11,514 bases of DNA. It comes from an uncultured Eubacteriaceae bacterium. Lineage in GTDB: Bacteria; Bacillota; Clostridia; Lachnospirales; CAG-274. The stretch is taken from NCBI GenBank assembly GCA_947565475.1, contig CANOGI010000047.1, positions 1-11,514 on the forward strand. Direction: 5' to 3'. Positions 1 to 8,355 of this stretch are shown here, one piece after another; position 1 is the stretch's first letter; every line of letters begins with the position of its first letter. Made by a program: the position numbers and the translations under genes. Under the pieces are notes generated by a model. The model made no database searches, was not told the DNA's origin, and saw only the letters and a program-made list of their open reading frames with translations.

Positions 1-164
1 TCACCATGAATATCAGATAAAAAATGCTCTGTACCCTTGGGAAGATTTAAAATAGCCTTTAAATTAATAATCTCTGTACAAGCGGTGTTAATATCAGGAT
101 ATTGTCTTGCTAAAAGTTTTAAATATTTTAACTTTTCATTTTTCTCAATATTATCGTCTGTCAT
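1..164 (-). CDS. fbp: Fructose-1,6-bisphosphatase, class III, N-terminal part
   Basis: Partial gene cut by the left window edge; 54 codons are visible. The reading starts MTDDNIEKNEKLKYLKLLAR and reaches EIINLKAILNLPKGTEHFLS followed by DIHGE. This is the typical opening of the Firmicutes-type (class III) FBPase, whose metallophosphoesterase-like core begins with the D-x-H-G-E segment seen here. The enzyme removes the 1-phosphate from fructose 1,6-bisphosphate in gluconeogenesis, in the cytoplasm. The ATG at 164 is well supported by a perfect AAGGAGG-type ribosome binding site at 173-181. It has its own promoter candidate upstream and is separated from the glycan operon by a stem-loop, so it is probably a separate unit. 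The rest of the gene, including most catalytic residues, lies outside the window. Confidence 0.9.
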   Translation of the reverse strand, partial: MTDDNIEKNEKLKYLKLLARQYPDINTACTEIINLKAILNLPKGTEHFLSDIHG

Positions 165-196
165 AAAAAAAATACCTCCTTAAAAAACAATCTCGC

Positions 197-225
197 TATA
201 TATATTTCATAATAACCTTTGACAA
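197..225 (-). promoter_or_regulatory. Putative sigma-A promoter of fbp
   Basis: Read on the minus strand, TTGTCA (220-225) is followed after exactly 17 nt by TATATA (197-202). The -35 differs from consensus at one base; the -10 is weaker. Transcription would begin about 30 nt upstream of the fbp ATG. There is no transcript evidence. Confidence 0.45.
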
Positions 226-486
226 AATTTATCAATTATCAAATCTAAGAAATTATTATCTTCTATGCTATACCTGTTCGATATACTTAAATAATAATGG
301 CTAACAAAATATGTCTCTGTTAATCAAAGCATATTTTTATCGATAATACTTGAAAAGTATTTTAAGAAAGTCAAGCAAAAAAAGATTTATCCCTCAAATT
401 GGTAGATATTATGTTATCAAACAGATATGTTATAACAGTGTCAAAAAGTAATTTTTTTCTTATTTAATATATGAATTACATACTAT
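226..486. other. Gene-free AT-rich spacer between fbp and the glycan operon
   Basis: I see no credible coding sequence here. Two short inverted repeats are visible: AATACTT-gaa-AAGTATT at 345-361 and AAAATATG (306-313) paired with CATATTTT (330-337). On the minus strand TTGACA occurs at 439-444, but no convincing -10 lies 16-18 nt from it. These could be operators for fbp or chance in AT-rich DNA. Confidence 0.5.
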
Positions 487-520
487 AAGTCCCTATTATA
501 AAGAACTATAATAAGGACTT
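487..520 (-). terminator. Stem-loop closing the glycan operon
   Basis: Arms AAGTCCCTATTATA (487-500) and TATAATAAGGACTT (507-520) form a 14-bp stem with a 6-nt loop, starting 20 nt past the stop codon at 541. On the minus-strand RNA the single irregular pair is G·U; on the plus strand it would be a C·A mismatch. This supports a structure in the minus-strand transcript. No strong U-run follows, so it may be a weak terminator or an mRNA 3'-end stabiliser. Confidence 0.6.
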
Positions 521-540
521 GCGTTAATTTCTATAATTTT

Positions 541-3294
541 TTATATGCCATATCCGTCAATCTCTATAACCTCACTTTTTAAAAATACCTTTTTTGAAAT
601 CTCAAACAAACTCGCGTTACAAAGCATATTTTTTGAAAAAACAACAGGCTCAATCTTAAAAGAATCTAATTTATTGAATATAGCGACATCATTTTCTATG
701 TAACTAAAATGTAATATCGCTTTTAGTATAAAGCTTAAATCAGACTCACAATCTGTCCAAATAAAATATGGTGTGTTTATAATTAATGTATCTCTATAAT
801 TTTCTATAAAATGTTTTGATACAATAAAAATTTTATTTGACTGATATTCAAATAAAATTTTCCTTAAACTATCATTACTATCAACAATGAAAACCGCTTT
901 TTTATGCTTATAGGAAACTGACATAAAATGATTATACGCTTTTTTGGCAGAAATCTCATCAGACACAGTGTAAATAAAAGAAATACTTTTGTCATTTTCT
1001 TTATATTTAAAATGTATACTATCTAAAATTTGCCTAAAACGAGTCTCATAGGTATGGTTTTTTAACACGTCATATAAAGCGTTATGACATTTTTTCTCTA
1101 TATCGTTTATCTCAAAATTTTTATTTTTGTCTATAAAATATACATTATCGCCAAACAGACGTTCCATCCCTTTTGAGTAATTTGAGATTACAAGAGTATT
1201 ACTGCTCATAAGCTCAAAAACACGCCTCGCGAACATTGTTTCCGAGTCCACGACAGTATTTATATTAAGCGCCGCCTTGCTTCCTTTATAGGCTATATCA
1301 AGCTTATCATGACTTAAACACGGATTTAAATAAGATTTATATTTTTCAGGGAAAAAATGATTTGGATCCTCAGATTTTGAGTATCGATTGTATATTTTAA
1401 GCTTATACCCGCTGTCTATCATTTCCATTTCCTCGCATCTGATTTTATGCTGATTATACCAGCTTCCGGCGAAAATTATCTCATCTGTTCTCTCAAATTT
1501 ATTTATTGGATTAAACAACTTCGGCTGTGTGGCGAACATCAAAAGATGCACGCTCTTATGTCCGTATTCCTCTCGATACTTTTTTACACATTCTATAGAT
1601 GTCGTGAATATATGGTCAAATTTTATGGCGGTATCCACAAAATTATGAACTTTATCAGGATAATGAGTAGGGTCTTCTTTATTCCAAAATACTGTTGGTA
1701 TATTATTTTCTTTACAATATTTTAAAACAGATAATAACACTGTCCTATTTTCCTTTTGAAAATTTATACTGCTGTATACTTGACCTTTCCAAGGCCTTTT
1801 TTCAGAATCCACACCAGACCAAGCCGATTCGCAAAAGAATATATCTATTTTATTGTTCTCAAAAATCTCACGCCAATTTGAAGGCTCTATGGGATATGGG
1901 TTACACTCATATCTAAAACTATTATAAGTAAAATTGTCTACAAGCATCGCTACATTTAAATCTTTAGCGAATTTTACTTCCAAGTTTGTATTATATAAAC
2001 TGTTTTTTAAATCCGTTGTTTGTGAAGCTACAACATCATTTGGATTTTTAAATATTTTTAGCTTACCGTTGATTTTTGAACAAAATCTCCTTATCCTCGG
2101 ATATTTGGATAGCTTATAATACGTCCAATGTCCAAATTTATAAACTGTTTTTTTCACCTTGAGATGTAACTTCGTAGACAAATTCCAATACCTTTTTAAC
2201 ATTCTGAATAACAGAGAAGTATTATAGCCATCTAAAAGTCTCTGTCTTTCCGCGCTTAAATTTTTGAATTTTGTAATCTGAATATTTTTCTCTTTTATCT
2301 CTTTTTCTAAGTCTGAGTTTTTTTCCTTTAAAGAATTAATTAATTTTTGTGATAAAAGGCCTTGCTGTTTTAAATCTGACACAAGCTCTTGCTCATATTT
2401 AAATTTAGAGGTAAGTTCTTGAATATTTTTATATTGTTCTTTATTTACATTTTGCTCGTATTTAAATTTAGAGGTAAGCTTTTGAATGTCTTTATACTGT
2501 TCCTCGCATTTTTTTCTCTCATAAATATATTTTGACTCAAACGCGCGAGAAGCTAATTTTATTTTTCTTTTCTCCTTAACTTGAGTCAACAATTCTCTTA
2601 TTAGTAAATTATCGCCACAAAATTCTTTTTTAGATGAAAATATAAAATTGTTGTCATTTTCAAGATTGAAAGATATTATTTCATACCCACATTCTAATAA
2701 AAGAGAATAAACTGCTTCACATGTTTCCTCATCAATTTCTATCCAAATCGGCGCTATTGACTTTTTTAAAACATTCTTCATTCCTTTTAAAACATCTAAC
2801 TCAAACCCTTCTACATCTATTTTTATAAAATCAGGCAAAGGCAAATTTAAACTATCCATAGTTACAACTTTAACTGTTTCACCATTAAAATCTCCATCCT
2901 TGCTAATTTTCGCGGTTCCATTATTATTTTCCTGCTCCATTGACATTTTAGCAGAAAAATTTTCCGCCCCGAGAGCAATATTATACGCCTTTACATTTTT
3001 TATATTATTGTCGGCGATATTTTTCTCCAGCATTTTATAATTTATAGGCATTGGCTCAAAAGAATATATTTTTTCCGCGTTTAATTTTTTAGCGAAATAG
3101 ACGGTATGATTTCCTATATTAGCGCCTATGTCATAGATAATTTTCGCTTCTTTGGCATATTTAGCGGCCCAGTTGTCAAGAAGCTTTTGCTCATAAAATC
3201 CTTTTGTTTCCTCTATTATTGAAAGAATATACTCATTTTCATAACCAGACAACTTTATTTTATCGTCAATATTGACAGTTACAACGTTTTTCAT
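541..3294 (-). CDS. FkbM methyltransferase / coiled coil / CgeB-like glycosyltransferase fusion
   Basis: A 917-residue multidomain protein, last gene of the operon. Residues about 35-215 are an FkbM-type SAM-dependent methyltransferase: motif I DIGANIGNHT at 55-64, acidic E80, and IKIDVEG at 157-163. Residues about 260-345 are a charged coiled coil containing two copies of a 21-residue repeat starting EQYKDIQKLTSKFKYEQ and EQYKNIQELTSKFKYEQ. Residues about 445-725 resemble the CgeB/DUF3880-type glycosyltransferases: FWNKEDPTHY at 536-545, IIFAGSWY at 606-613, and RRVFELMSSNTLVISNYSKG at 690-709, the usual nucleotide-sugar side. The last ~190 residues are unassigned. No signal peptide is seen, so it is probably cytoplasmic. 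ATG 3294 is set by AAGGTGA at 3303-3309, just after the upstream stop, a 16-nt gap. Likely role: methylating and glycosylating, perhaps capping, the exported glycan. Domain calls are firm at family level; substrate is unknown. Confidence 0.85.
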   Translation of the reverse strand: MKNVVTVNIDDKIKLSGYENEYILSIIEETKGFYEQKLLDNWAAKYAKEAKIIYDIGANIGNHTVYFAKKLNAEKIYSFEPMPINYKMLEKNIADNNIKNVKAYNIALGAENFSAKMSMEQENNNGTAKISKDGDFNGETVKVVTMDSLNLPLPDFIKIDVEGFELDVLKGMKNVLKKSIAPIWIEIDEETCEAVYSLLLECGYEIISFNLENDNNFIFSSKKEFCGDNLLIRELLTQVKEKRKIKLASRAFESKYIYERKKCEEQYKDIQKLTSKFKYEQNVNKEQYKNIQELTSKFKYEQELVSDLKQQGLLSQKLINSLKEKNSDLEKEIKEKNIQITKFKNLSAERQRLLDGYNTSLLFRMLKRYWNLSTKLHLKVKKTVYKFGHWTYYKLSKYPRIRRFCSKINGKLKIFKNPNDVVASQTTDLKNSLYNTNLEVKFAKDLNVAMLVDNFTYNSFRYECNPYPIEPSNWREIFENNKIDIFFCESAWSGVDSEKRPWKGQVYSSINFQKENRTVLLSVLKYCKENNIPTVFWNKEDPTHYPDKVHNFVDTAIKFDHIFTTSIECVKKYREEYGHKSVHLLMFATQPKLFNPINKFERTDEIIFAGSWYNQHKIRCEEMEMIDSGYKLKIYNRYSKSEDPNHFFPEKYKSYLNPCLSHDKLDIAYKGSKAALNINTVVDSETMFARRVFELMSSNTLVISNYSKGMERLFGDNVYFIDKNKNFEINDIEKKCHNALYDVLKNHTYETRFRQILDSIHFKYKENDKSISFIYTVSDEISAKKAYNHFMSVSYKHKKAVFIVDSNDSLRKILFEYQSNKIFIVSKHFIENYRDTLIINTPYFIWTDCESDLSFILKAILHFSYIENDVAIFNKLDSFKIEPVVFSKNMLCNASLFEISKKVFLKSEVIEIDGYGI
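2391..2516 (-). repeat. Two tandem 63-bp units inside the coiled coil of the FkbM/GT fusion
   Basis: Copies occupy 2391-2453 and 2454-2516. Both begin (plus strand) GCTCRTATTTAAATTTAGAG and stay similar for most of their length. The period is exactly 63 bp, i.e. 21 residues or three heptads, so copy number can change without breaking the frame or the heptad register. Scattered differences show the duplication is not brand new. Confidence 0.85.
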
Positions 3295-3310
3295 AATTTA
3301 TTTCACCTTT

Positions 3311-5485
3311 TTACAGTATTTGTATAAAATCGTTAATTACATTTCCATTAAAATCATTAAAAACAGTCGTATAATCATCTTTATACAATAATAACCTTTT
3401 TAACAGCTCTTCCGAAGATATCTCCCCATAAAAATTTAATTCAGAATCCTTAATACTCATCCTACAATATAATTTTTTTGTTTCTTTGTCAAACCAATTA
3501 TCTTTTGTGTATACTAACATATTTATAATATTATCGTGCAATTCTTTATATTTTTCTGTTTTATACCTTTTGAACGCTTTTAACGCTAATCTCGCTGTGT
3601 TTATTTGGTCGACCAACAACGCTTCAGACAATACGGCAGATTTTTCTTTTATAAATACAGGAAAGAAAAAACCATTATTTATTGTGTATACGTTATTCCT
3701 GTTTTCCGCCACCTCTATAAGAAAGTCAAGATACTTTGGAATAGGATTATGATTTAATATTGAGCCAACTGAATCAAAAAAATCATTCTGGGCAAGTAAA
3801 AATAGTTCATTTGAATTTATATTAACATATGGAATAGTAATTCCTGTAGTGTCTCTTAAAGTTGTAGACATATGCTTTTCCAAAAAAACCCCTTTTGAAT
3901 CGTTATATATATACCGCTGTAAAATTCCGTTCATTATTGTATTATAATAAAATCTCTCATTTGTTGACTGATAAAACTCAAATATATCGTTATTTACATT
4001 CGCTGTTATATTTATGTTATATCCATCTCTGGTAAATGGGTCAATTGAATAAGGAAGTTTTGTGTATGCTCCGTCAGGAAGCTGAAAAAATGAGCTCCTA
4101 AGGCAATTATTATATACATTGTTAAAATGATAGAGCATATAACTTTTCATATTGTCGAAATTTCTGAAAAGCTTTTGCTTTGAGAGCATTATAAAAAAAG
4201 TAGCCTTTTCAGTACCTCTGTCAAACTCGACTTCAAGTGAATTATGGTCGCTTTTTATAGGATTTCTCTCATACTTAAATTCTTTAAGCACAGATTTTGC
4301 CCCATCGTCATATATAGCTTCCATTTCCCTATAATGGACCACTTTTGAAACAAGCATACTGCCGTTTTCTAAATCATAAAATGAGCTAGGACCTGTAAGT
4401 TTGTTTTCCCCATATTGCGGACTGTATGCCGGTTTTTGATATAATTTATCAAAATTATTTCTACCTTTTATAACGTCAGTTTTTATTTTTATTTTCTGAT
4501 TTTCACTGTTATTTACCTCAAAATATATAATTAAATCATCATTTGGTAGACGGCGTACAGTTATCTTTATACTTGAGTCAGCTTCCGTTTGAAATATTTT
4601 AGTGTAATCATATACTTTGTTTAAGTATGTTAATTCCTCAGCGTTGTTTAATACAAGTTTATATGTTGATATATCAGCGTATAATGTATTATTCTCAATT
4701 CTTATATTTTCCCGTATCTCTTCTTTCGCCTGCTCTAATGTTATCGCCTCGTTATTTACCCTTGTATAAGTCTCAAGTATATTTTTTGTATCTCCCGCGG
4801 CTATTAGCTCCCCTTTTTCTATCCATATTACCCTGTCGCATAAATCTTTTATTTGAGCTATACTGTGGGACACTATTACTACAGTAGTATCATTATCCGA
4901 TATTACCCGTCTTATCGAATTAAAACTTTTTTCCCTAAATTTTACATCCCCTACACTTAAAACCTCGTCTATCAACAAGACTTCAGGTTTTAGATGTATC
5001 GCTATTGAAAATCCAAGACGGGAAACCATACCGCTTGAATATGTTTTCATAGGCTTGTATATAAAATCTCCAAGCTCGCTGTACTCCACAATATCTTTCA
5101 ATTTTTCCCCTATTTCCTCTTTTGAGAAGCCCAAGAGCATTCCGTTTAAAAATATGTTATCATATCCTGATATTTCCCTTGAGAAGCCAACTCCTAAAGC
5201 GAGAAGATTTATTGTCTTATAATTTCTCTCTATTTTTCCCGCCGTCGGAGACATAACCCCCGATAATATTCTTAGCAAAGTACTTTTTCCGGCGCCATTA
5301 TTCCCAATTATCCCGTATACTCTGCCTTTCTCTATTGAAAAACTTACTTTATCAAGAGCCTTAAATTTCACGAGTATATTCTCTTTATCTTTGCTAAACA
5401 GCATTTTTATAGCTTTTTTTATCGAAAGACTTTCCGCCGATTGGTATACGAGTTCTATATCCTCAGCTTTTATTATTTCCTCCAT
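3311..5485 (-). CDS. Wzt/TagH-like glycan ABC exporter ATPase with large C-terminal extension
   Basis: 724 residues. Residues 1-245 form the nucleotide-binding domain of a polysaccharide/teichoic-acid exporter: Walker A GNNGAGKST at 61-69, signature YSSGM at 149-153, Walker B VLLIDE at 169-174 followed by VLSVGD, and the switch histidine H207. It powers export of a lipid-linked glycan with the adjacent permease, on the cytoplasmic face of the membrane. Wzt proteins commonly end in a carbohydrate-binding beta-sandwich of roughly 150-200 residues; here about 475 residues follow. Part of it (about 265-435) reads beta-rich. From about 500 to 724 it is rich in alternating helices (for example NELFLLAQND at 559-568 and EALLVDQINTARLALKAF at 621-638), which could be an alpha/alpha-toroid enzyme-like fold. 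I recognise no catalytic motif there. ATG 5485 has GAGAGGT upstream and a 15-nt gap from the permease gene. The ATPase call is strong; the extension's function is open. Confidence 0.88.
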   Translation of the reverse strand: MEEIIKAEDIELVYQSAESLSIKKAIKMLFSKDKENILVKFKALDKVSFSIEKGRVYGIIGNNGAGKSTLLRILSGVMSPTAGKIERNYKTINLLALGVGFSREISGYDNIFLNGMLLGFSKEEIGEKLKDIVEYSELGDFIYKPMKTYSSGMVSRLGFSIAIHLKPEVLLIDEVLSVGDVKFREKSFNSIRRVISDNDTTVVIVSHSIAQIKDLCDRVIWIEKGELIAAGDTKNILETYTRVNNEAITLEQAKEEIRENIRIENNTLYADISTYKLVLNNAEELTYLNKVYDYTKIFQTEADSSIKITVRRLPNDDLIIYFEVNNSENQKIKIKTDVIKGRNNFDKLYQKPAYSPQYGENKLTGPSSFYDLENGSMLVSKVVHYREMEAIYDDGAKSVLKEFKYERNPIKSDHNSLEVEFDRGTEKATFFIMLSKQKLFRNFDNMKSYMLYHFNNVYNNCLRSSFFQLPDGAYTKLPYSIDPFTRDGYNINITANVNNDIFEFYQSTNERFYYNTIMNGILQRYIYNDSKGVFLEKHMSTTLRDTTGITIPYVNINSNELFLLAQNDFFDSVGSILNHNPIPKYLDFLIEVAENRNNVYTINNGFFFPVFIKEKSAVLSEALLVDQINTARLALKAFKRYKTEKYKELHDNIINMLVYTKDNWFDKETKKLYCRMSIKDSELNFYGEISSEELLKRLLLYKDDYTTVFNDFNGNVINDFIQIL

Positions 5486-5500
5486 AAAAATTTACCTCTC

Positions 5501-6283
5501 TTATAACATTCTCGCGTAAGCGTCTTCATATCTGCTTATAAGCTTATAGCCAATCTGTATAAGTATCAAAGAAAAAAGACAGATTACCGCTAAATATAAA
5601 TAAACAGGACTTTTTCCATATAAAAGACACGACCTGAAAGAGCCTATTATAACAGCCACAGGATTTAGCTTCAACACCCAGACCATAGAAAAATTCAGTC
5701 TGTCAAAATCCCACATTATTGGGGTGAAATAAAAGAAAAATTTAAGAGTAAAATCCAAAATATTTCTTAAATCAAAAAAATAAACTCCTATATGCGAAAC
5801 AATTAATGAACACCCATATGTGAAAAGCGTAAAAGTGAATAAAACGGGAACTGTCTCTATAATGTGCCACGTAAAAGGTATTCCTGAAAACAGCATTATT
5901 ATAACCACAAGACTCATACTTATTAAAAACTCATATATATATGACATTAAATAAAGAGACGGATATACAAACTTATGAAAATATACCTGTTCAAATATTC
6001 CTTTATTTCTGGCTATGGCCGTGGCGCCCATTAAAACTGTTCTTGAAAATAAATTCCATACTGTCAACCCTATTATCACAAACACATGAAAATTTTCCAT
6101 TCGGCTATTAAACACTACTTGTACCACAAAAGAATATATAAGCATAAACATAAGCGGATCTATATATAACCATAAAAAACCGAGATAACTCCCTGATACT
6201 CTTGTTTTTAAAAGTATTTTAGCGTAATAGAGAATATATTCGTGATTTTTTATCAAATTTTTTATAATGCCTTGTTTTTCCAT
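5501..6283 (-). CDS. Wzm/TagG-like ABC-2 glycan export permease
   Basis: 260 residues, the usual length for the membrane subunit of polysaccharide ABC exporters. The N-terminal cytoplasmic stretch ends in the family pattern TRVSGSYLGFLWLYIDPLMF (27-46), where R/K-x-Y-x-G-x-L-W precedes the first helix. About six hydrophobic segments follow, roughly at 34-58, 66-80, 112-133, 145-168, 180-192 and 228-246, with a family-typical YFTPIMWDF near 185-193 and LNPVAVIIGSFR at 206-217. It forms the channel and pairs with the ATPase encoded 15 nt downstream. The start at 6283 is preceded by AGGTGA (6288-6293). The gap from the upstream glycosyltransferase gene is 22 nt, so co-transcription is very likely. 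In a Gram-positive cell the cargo would be a wall- or membrane-linked glycan; the exact polymer cannot be read from the sequence. Confidence 0.9.
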   Translation of the reverse strand: MEKQGIIKNLIKNHEYILYYAKILLKTRVSGSYLGFLWLYIDPLMFMLIYSFVVQVVFNSRMENFHVFVIIGLTVWNLFSRTVLMGATAIARNKGIFEQVYFHKFVYPSLYLMSYIYEFLISMSLVVIIMLFSGIPFTWHIIETVPVLFTFTLFTYGCSLIVSHIGVYFFDLRNILDFTLKFFFYFTPIMWDFDRLNFSMVWVLKLNPVAVIIGSFRSCLLYGKSPVYLYLAVICLFSLILIQIGYKLISRYEDAYARML

Positions 6284-6305
6284 CTTGTCACCTGTCCGCT
6301 TAATT

Positions 6306-8264
6306 TTAGCTCATTATCATAGTCTCTTTTAAGTATGTTAATAATTCTTCCATAAAACCATCAATATTATAATTCGATATTATATAATCTTTTTGTTTTT
6401 TTAATACCTCATTAAACAAAGTTTCATTATTGGATACATTTAAAATGAACTTACTCATTTCCTCAATATTTTCAAAAATAAAATCCTCTGAATAAATGTA
6501 TTCCGCACCGGGCCAGTTCAATAACATTCCTATACTTCCCGAACAAACGCCCTCCGCGGGAGCGAGATGGAAAGATTCCGGCTTTTCATTATCGCTTAGA
6601 GAAAGAACATAACCTATATCGTTATATAAATTTTCCCTTTCAATAAAACCTCCGTAAATTACAGAATCTGTCAATCCATTATTTTTTATAAAATCGTCAC
6701 ATTTTTTGAAATACTCCCATTCCTCAGGATTATTTTTTATCCAATCTATTTCTTTATAAGATTTTCCCATAACATAAAACTTAAACTTGCTATTTTCATT
6801 TTTAAGAATTTTTAAAAGCTCAAGTCCTCTAAAAAATCCCTTTCTGCGTGGAAGTATTCCAATCAATCCTATATTGTATTTGCTTTCAGCTGATTTTTCT
6901 TTTGAATATATTCTGGTTTCAACATAATTGCTTAAAAGACGCATTTTTTCTTTAGGAAACTTAAACCTTTCCGCAAACCCCTCAAAATAATAATATCCCA
7001 CTGTTAAAATCATGTTTACGTTATCTAAATTTATTTTGTTTCCAAAATCCCTATCAAGTTCAAAACGATGACATCTTATTATGAGACGCTGATTTTTATT
7101 CTTTCGCTGTGAATAGTAAACAGCGTTACCCAAAAGCCACTCGCACCATATTATATCAGCCCACTCCAAAAGTTCTTTACTCTTTTTTTTGTCATGAGTG
7201 TCATGACCTGTCCATTCGTCTATTCTCACATCATAAAATTTCTCAAGATACGGCACCACTGGAATAATAAATTTAAGATCGTACCCGTTTATCAATATTC
7301 TTCTTCTCGACTGTCTTAAAAACTCATCATAATTTCCGGACAATAATGATTTATATAAATCATTATATCTCTCCGCTAAACTCATCGTACCTTTTGTATA
7401 TACTTCTGTCTCTTTAGCGAAGTTCGAAAGTCCTCTAAAACATTCCTCGCTTATTCCGTTTGAGTACCTTACTATGGATATTAAAATATTTCTAAAAGAC
7501 GCCGGCAACCTTAAACCATAATAATCTATCGAGATTTCTGACAATACCTTTCTCGTTGTCCTCCATGAGGTTATCTGATTATATATTTCTCTGTCACCGC
7601 AATTTTGAGTTGAAGATAGATTTGAGATTTTTTCCGAAATTTTATTATAATATAAAAAATAATTGTCTATATAAATAGTGTTTGGATTATGCGAAAAAAT
7701 ATCCGCCACAAAAACTGTATCCTCACCGATTTTTAAATCTGAGTTATATCTTATTTTATTTTGGGTTAAAAATTTTCTGCGAACTATTAAATCCGAAGTC
7801 GTACTTTGATACTGTATTAATTTCTCCATTGTATCAAAACTATCTTTACACTCAATTCCTATTCTATTTTCAACAGTTTTATTTTTACCATCAAAATTTA
7901 TTAAATAGCCTTTTCCAAAATCCGCCTCTTTCTCCGAAATAACGTCAAGCATATCCATAAGATTATCAGCGTTCACCGTATCATCATCGTCAACAAAAGT
8001 TATATATTTTCCACTCGCCTTTTCTATTCCAAAATTTCTCGGCTCTGACGGGCTTCCGCTGTTTTTTTTCATTTTATACAATTTTATGTTTGAGTAATTT
8101 TTTTGTAAATTTTTGATTACATCACATGTAGTATCATTTGAACAGTCGTCAACGGCGATAATTTCAATCTCATCTTTTCTTACCGTACCTTCTATTGACA
8201 GTATAGCCTGTTCAACAGAATCTTTGGCGTTATACGTCGCCATAACGACAGATAATTTTATCAT
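6306..8264 (-). CDS. Two-domain glycosyltransferase (GT2 + GT4-like), first gene of the operon
   Basis: 652 residues from the chosen start. Residues 1-215 are a GT-A fold family 2 glycosyltransferase: SVVMATYNAKDS at 5-16, VDDCSND at 38-44, the DDDD metal/nucleotide motif at 92-95, and GED at 180-182, where the catalytic acid is expected. Residues about 320-645 look GT-B/GT4-like: GLIGILPRRKGF at 466-477, VIYGGFIERENLY at 535-547, and an E-x7-E pair at E563/E571 (ESFHLAPAE), the usual sugar-nucleotide site. It thus probably adds two sugars to the glycan in the cytoplasm. The open frame extends 14 codons further to 8306, but the ATG at 8264 begins a canonical GT2 (MIKLSVV) and is preceded by AAGGAG at 8274-8279, so I prefer it. 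It directly precedes the exporter genes. Substrates are unknown. Confidence 0.87.
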   Translation of the reverse strand: MIKLSVVMATYNAKDSVEQAILSIEGTVRKDEIEIIAVDDCSNDTTCDVIKNLQKNYSNIKLYKMKKNSGSPSEPRNFGIEKASGKYITFVDDDDTVNADNLMDMLDVISEKEADFGKGYLINFDGKNKTVENRIGIECKDSFDTMEKLIQYQSTTSDLIVRRKFLTQNKIRYNSDLKIGEDTVFVADIFSHNPNTIYIDNYFLYYNKISEKISNLSSTQNCGDREIYNQITSWRTTRKVLSEISIDYYGLRLPASFRNILISIVRYSNGISEECFRGLSNFAKETEVYTKGTMSLAERYNDLYKSLLSGNYDEFLRQSRRRILINGYDLKFIIPVVPYLEKFYDVRIDEWTGHDTHDKKKSKELLEWADIIWCEWLLGNAVYYSQRKNKNQRLIIRCHRFELDRDFGNKINLDNVNMILTVGYYYFEGFAERFKFPKEKMRLLSNYVETRIYSKEKSAESKYNIGLIGILPRRKGFFRGLELLKILKNENSKFKFYVMGKSYKEIDWIKNNPEEWEYFKKCDDFIKNNGLTDSVIYGGFIERENLYNDIGYVLSLSDNEKPESFHLAPAEGVCSGSIGMLLNWPGAEYIYSEDFIFENIEEMSKFILNVSNNETLFNEVLKKQKDYIISNYNIDGFMEELLTYLKETMIMS

Positions 8265-8326
8265 AATAAAATTCTCCTTAAAAAGGTTAATTATATTGGT
8301 TTTCACAAACTATTTTGTTATAAAAA

Positions 8327-8355
8327 ATTATAGCAAAAATGAGATAAAATTGCAA
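8327..8355 (-). promoter_or_regulatory. Sigma-A promoter of the glycan operon
   Basis: On the minus strand TTGCAA (8350-8355) and TATAAT (8327-8332) are separated by 17 nt. Just upstream lies the 16-bp palindrome AAAAAATTAATTTTTT (8364-8379), suitable as an UP element. Transcription should start near 8320, leaving a leader of about 55 nt before the ATG at 8264. I see no riboswitch-like fold in that leader. Confidence 0.75.

Noticed and set aside
270..283. ATCGAACAGGT shared with the inverted repeat near 10268, as a possible common operator or LexA box
   Set aside because: An 11-base match between two places in 11.5 kb of AT-rich DNA is expected by chance, and the second half of a Gram-positive LexA box (…GTTCG) is absent.
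1447..2119. Plus-strand open frames of 61-92 codons opposite the methyltransferase fusion
   Set aside because: They lie antisense to a gene with clear conserved domains, have no promoter or ribosome binding site, and show low-complexity composition.
2391..2516. Tandem repeats as a CRISPR array
   Set aside because: Two adjacent coding repeats without spacers, in frame in a coiled coil.
3486..4887. Plus-strand open frames opposite the ABC ATPase gene
   Set aside because: Antisense shadows of a well-supported coding region; no start signals or recognisable motifs.
8265..8306. Upstream start giving 14 extra residues to the two-domain glycosyltransferase
   Set aside because: No ribosome binding site for that ATG, while the ATG at 8264 has AAGGAG at proper distance and starts a canonical GT2 domain.
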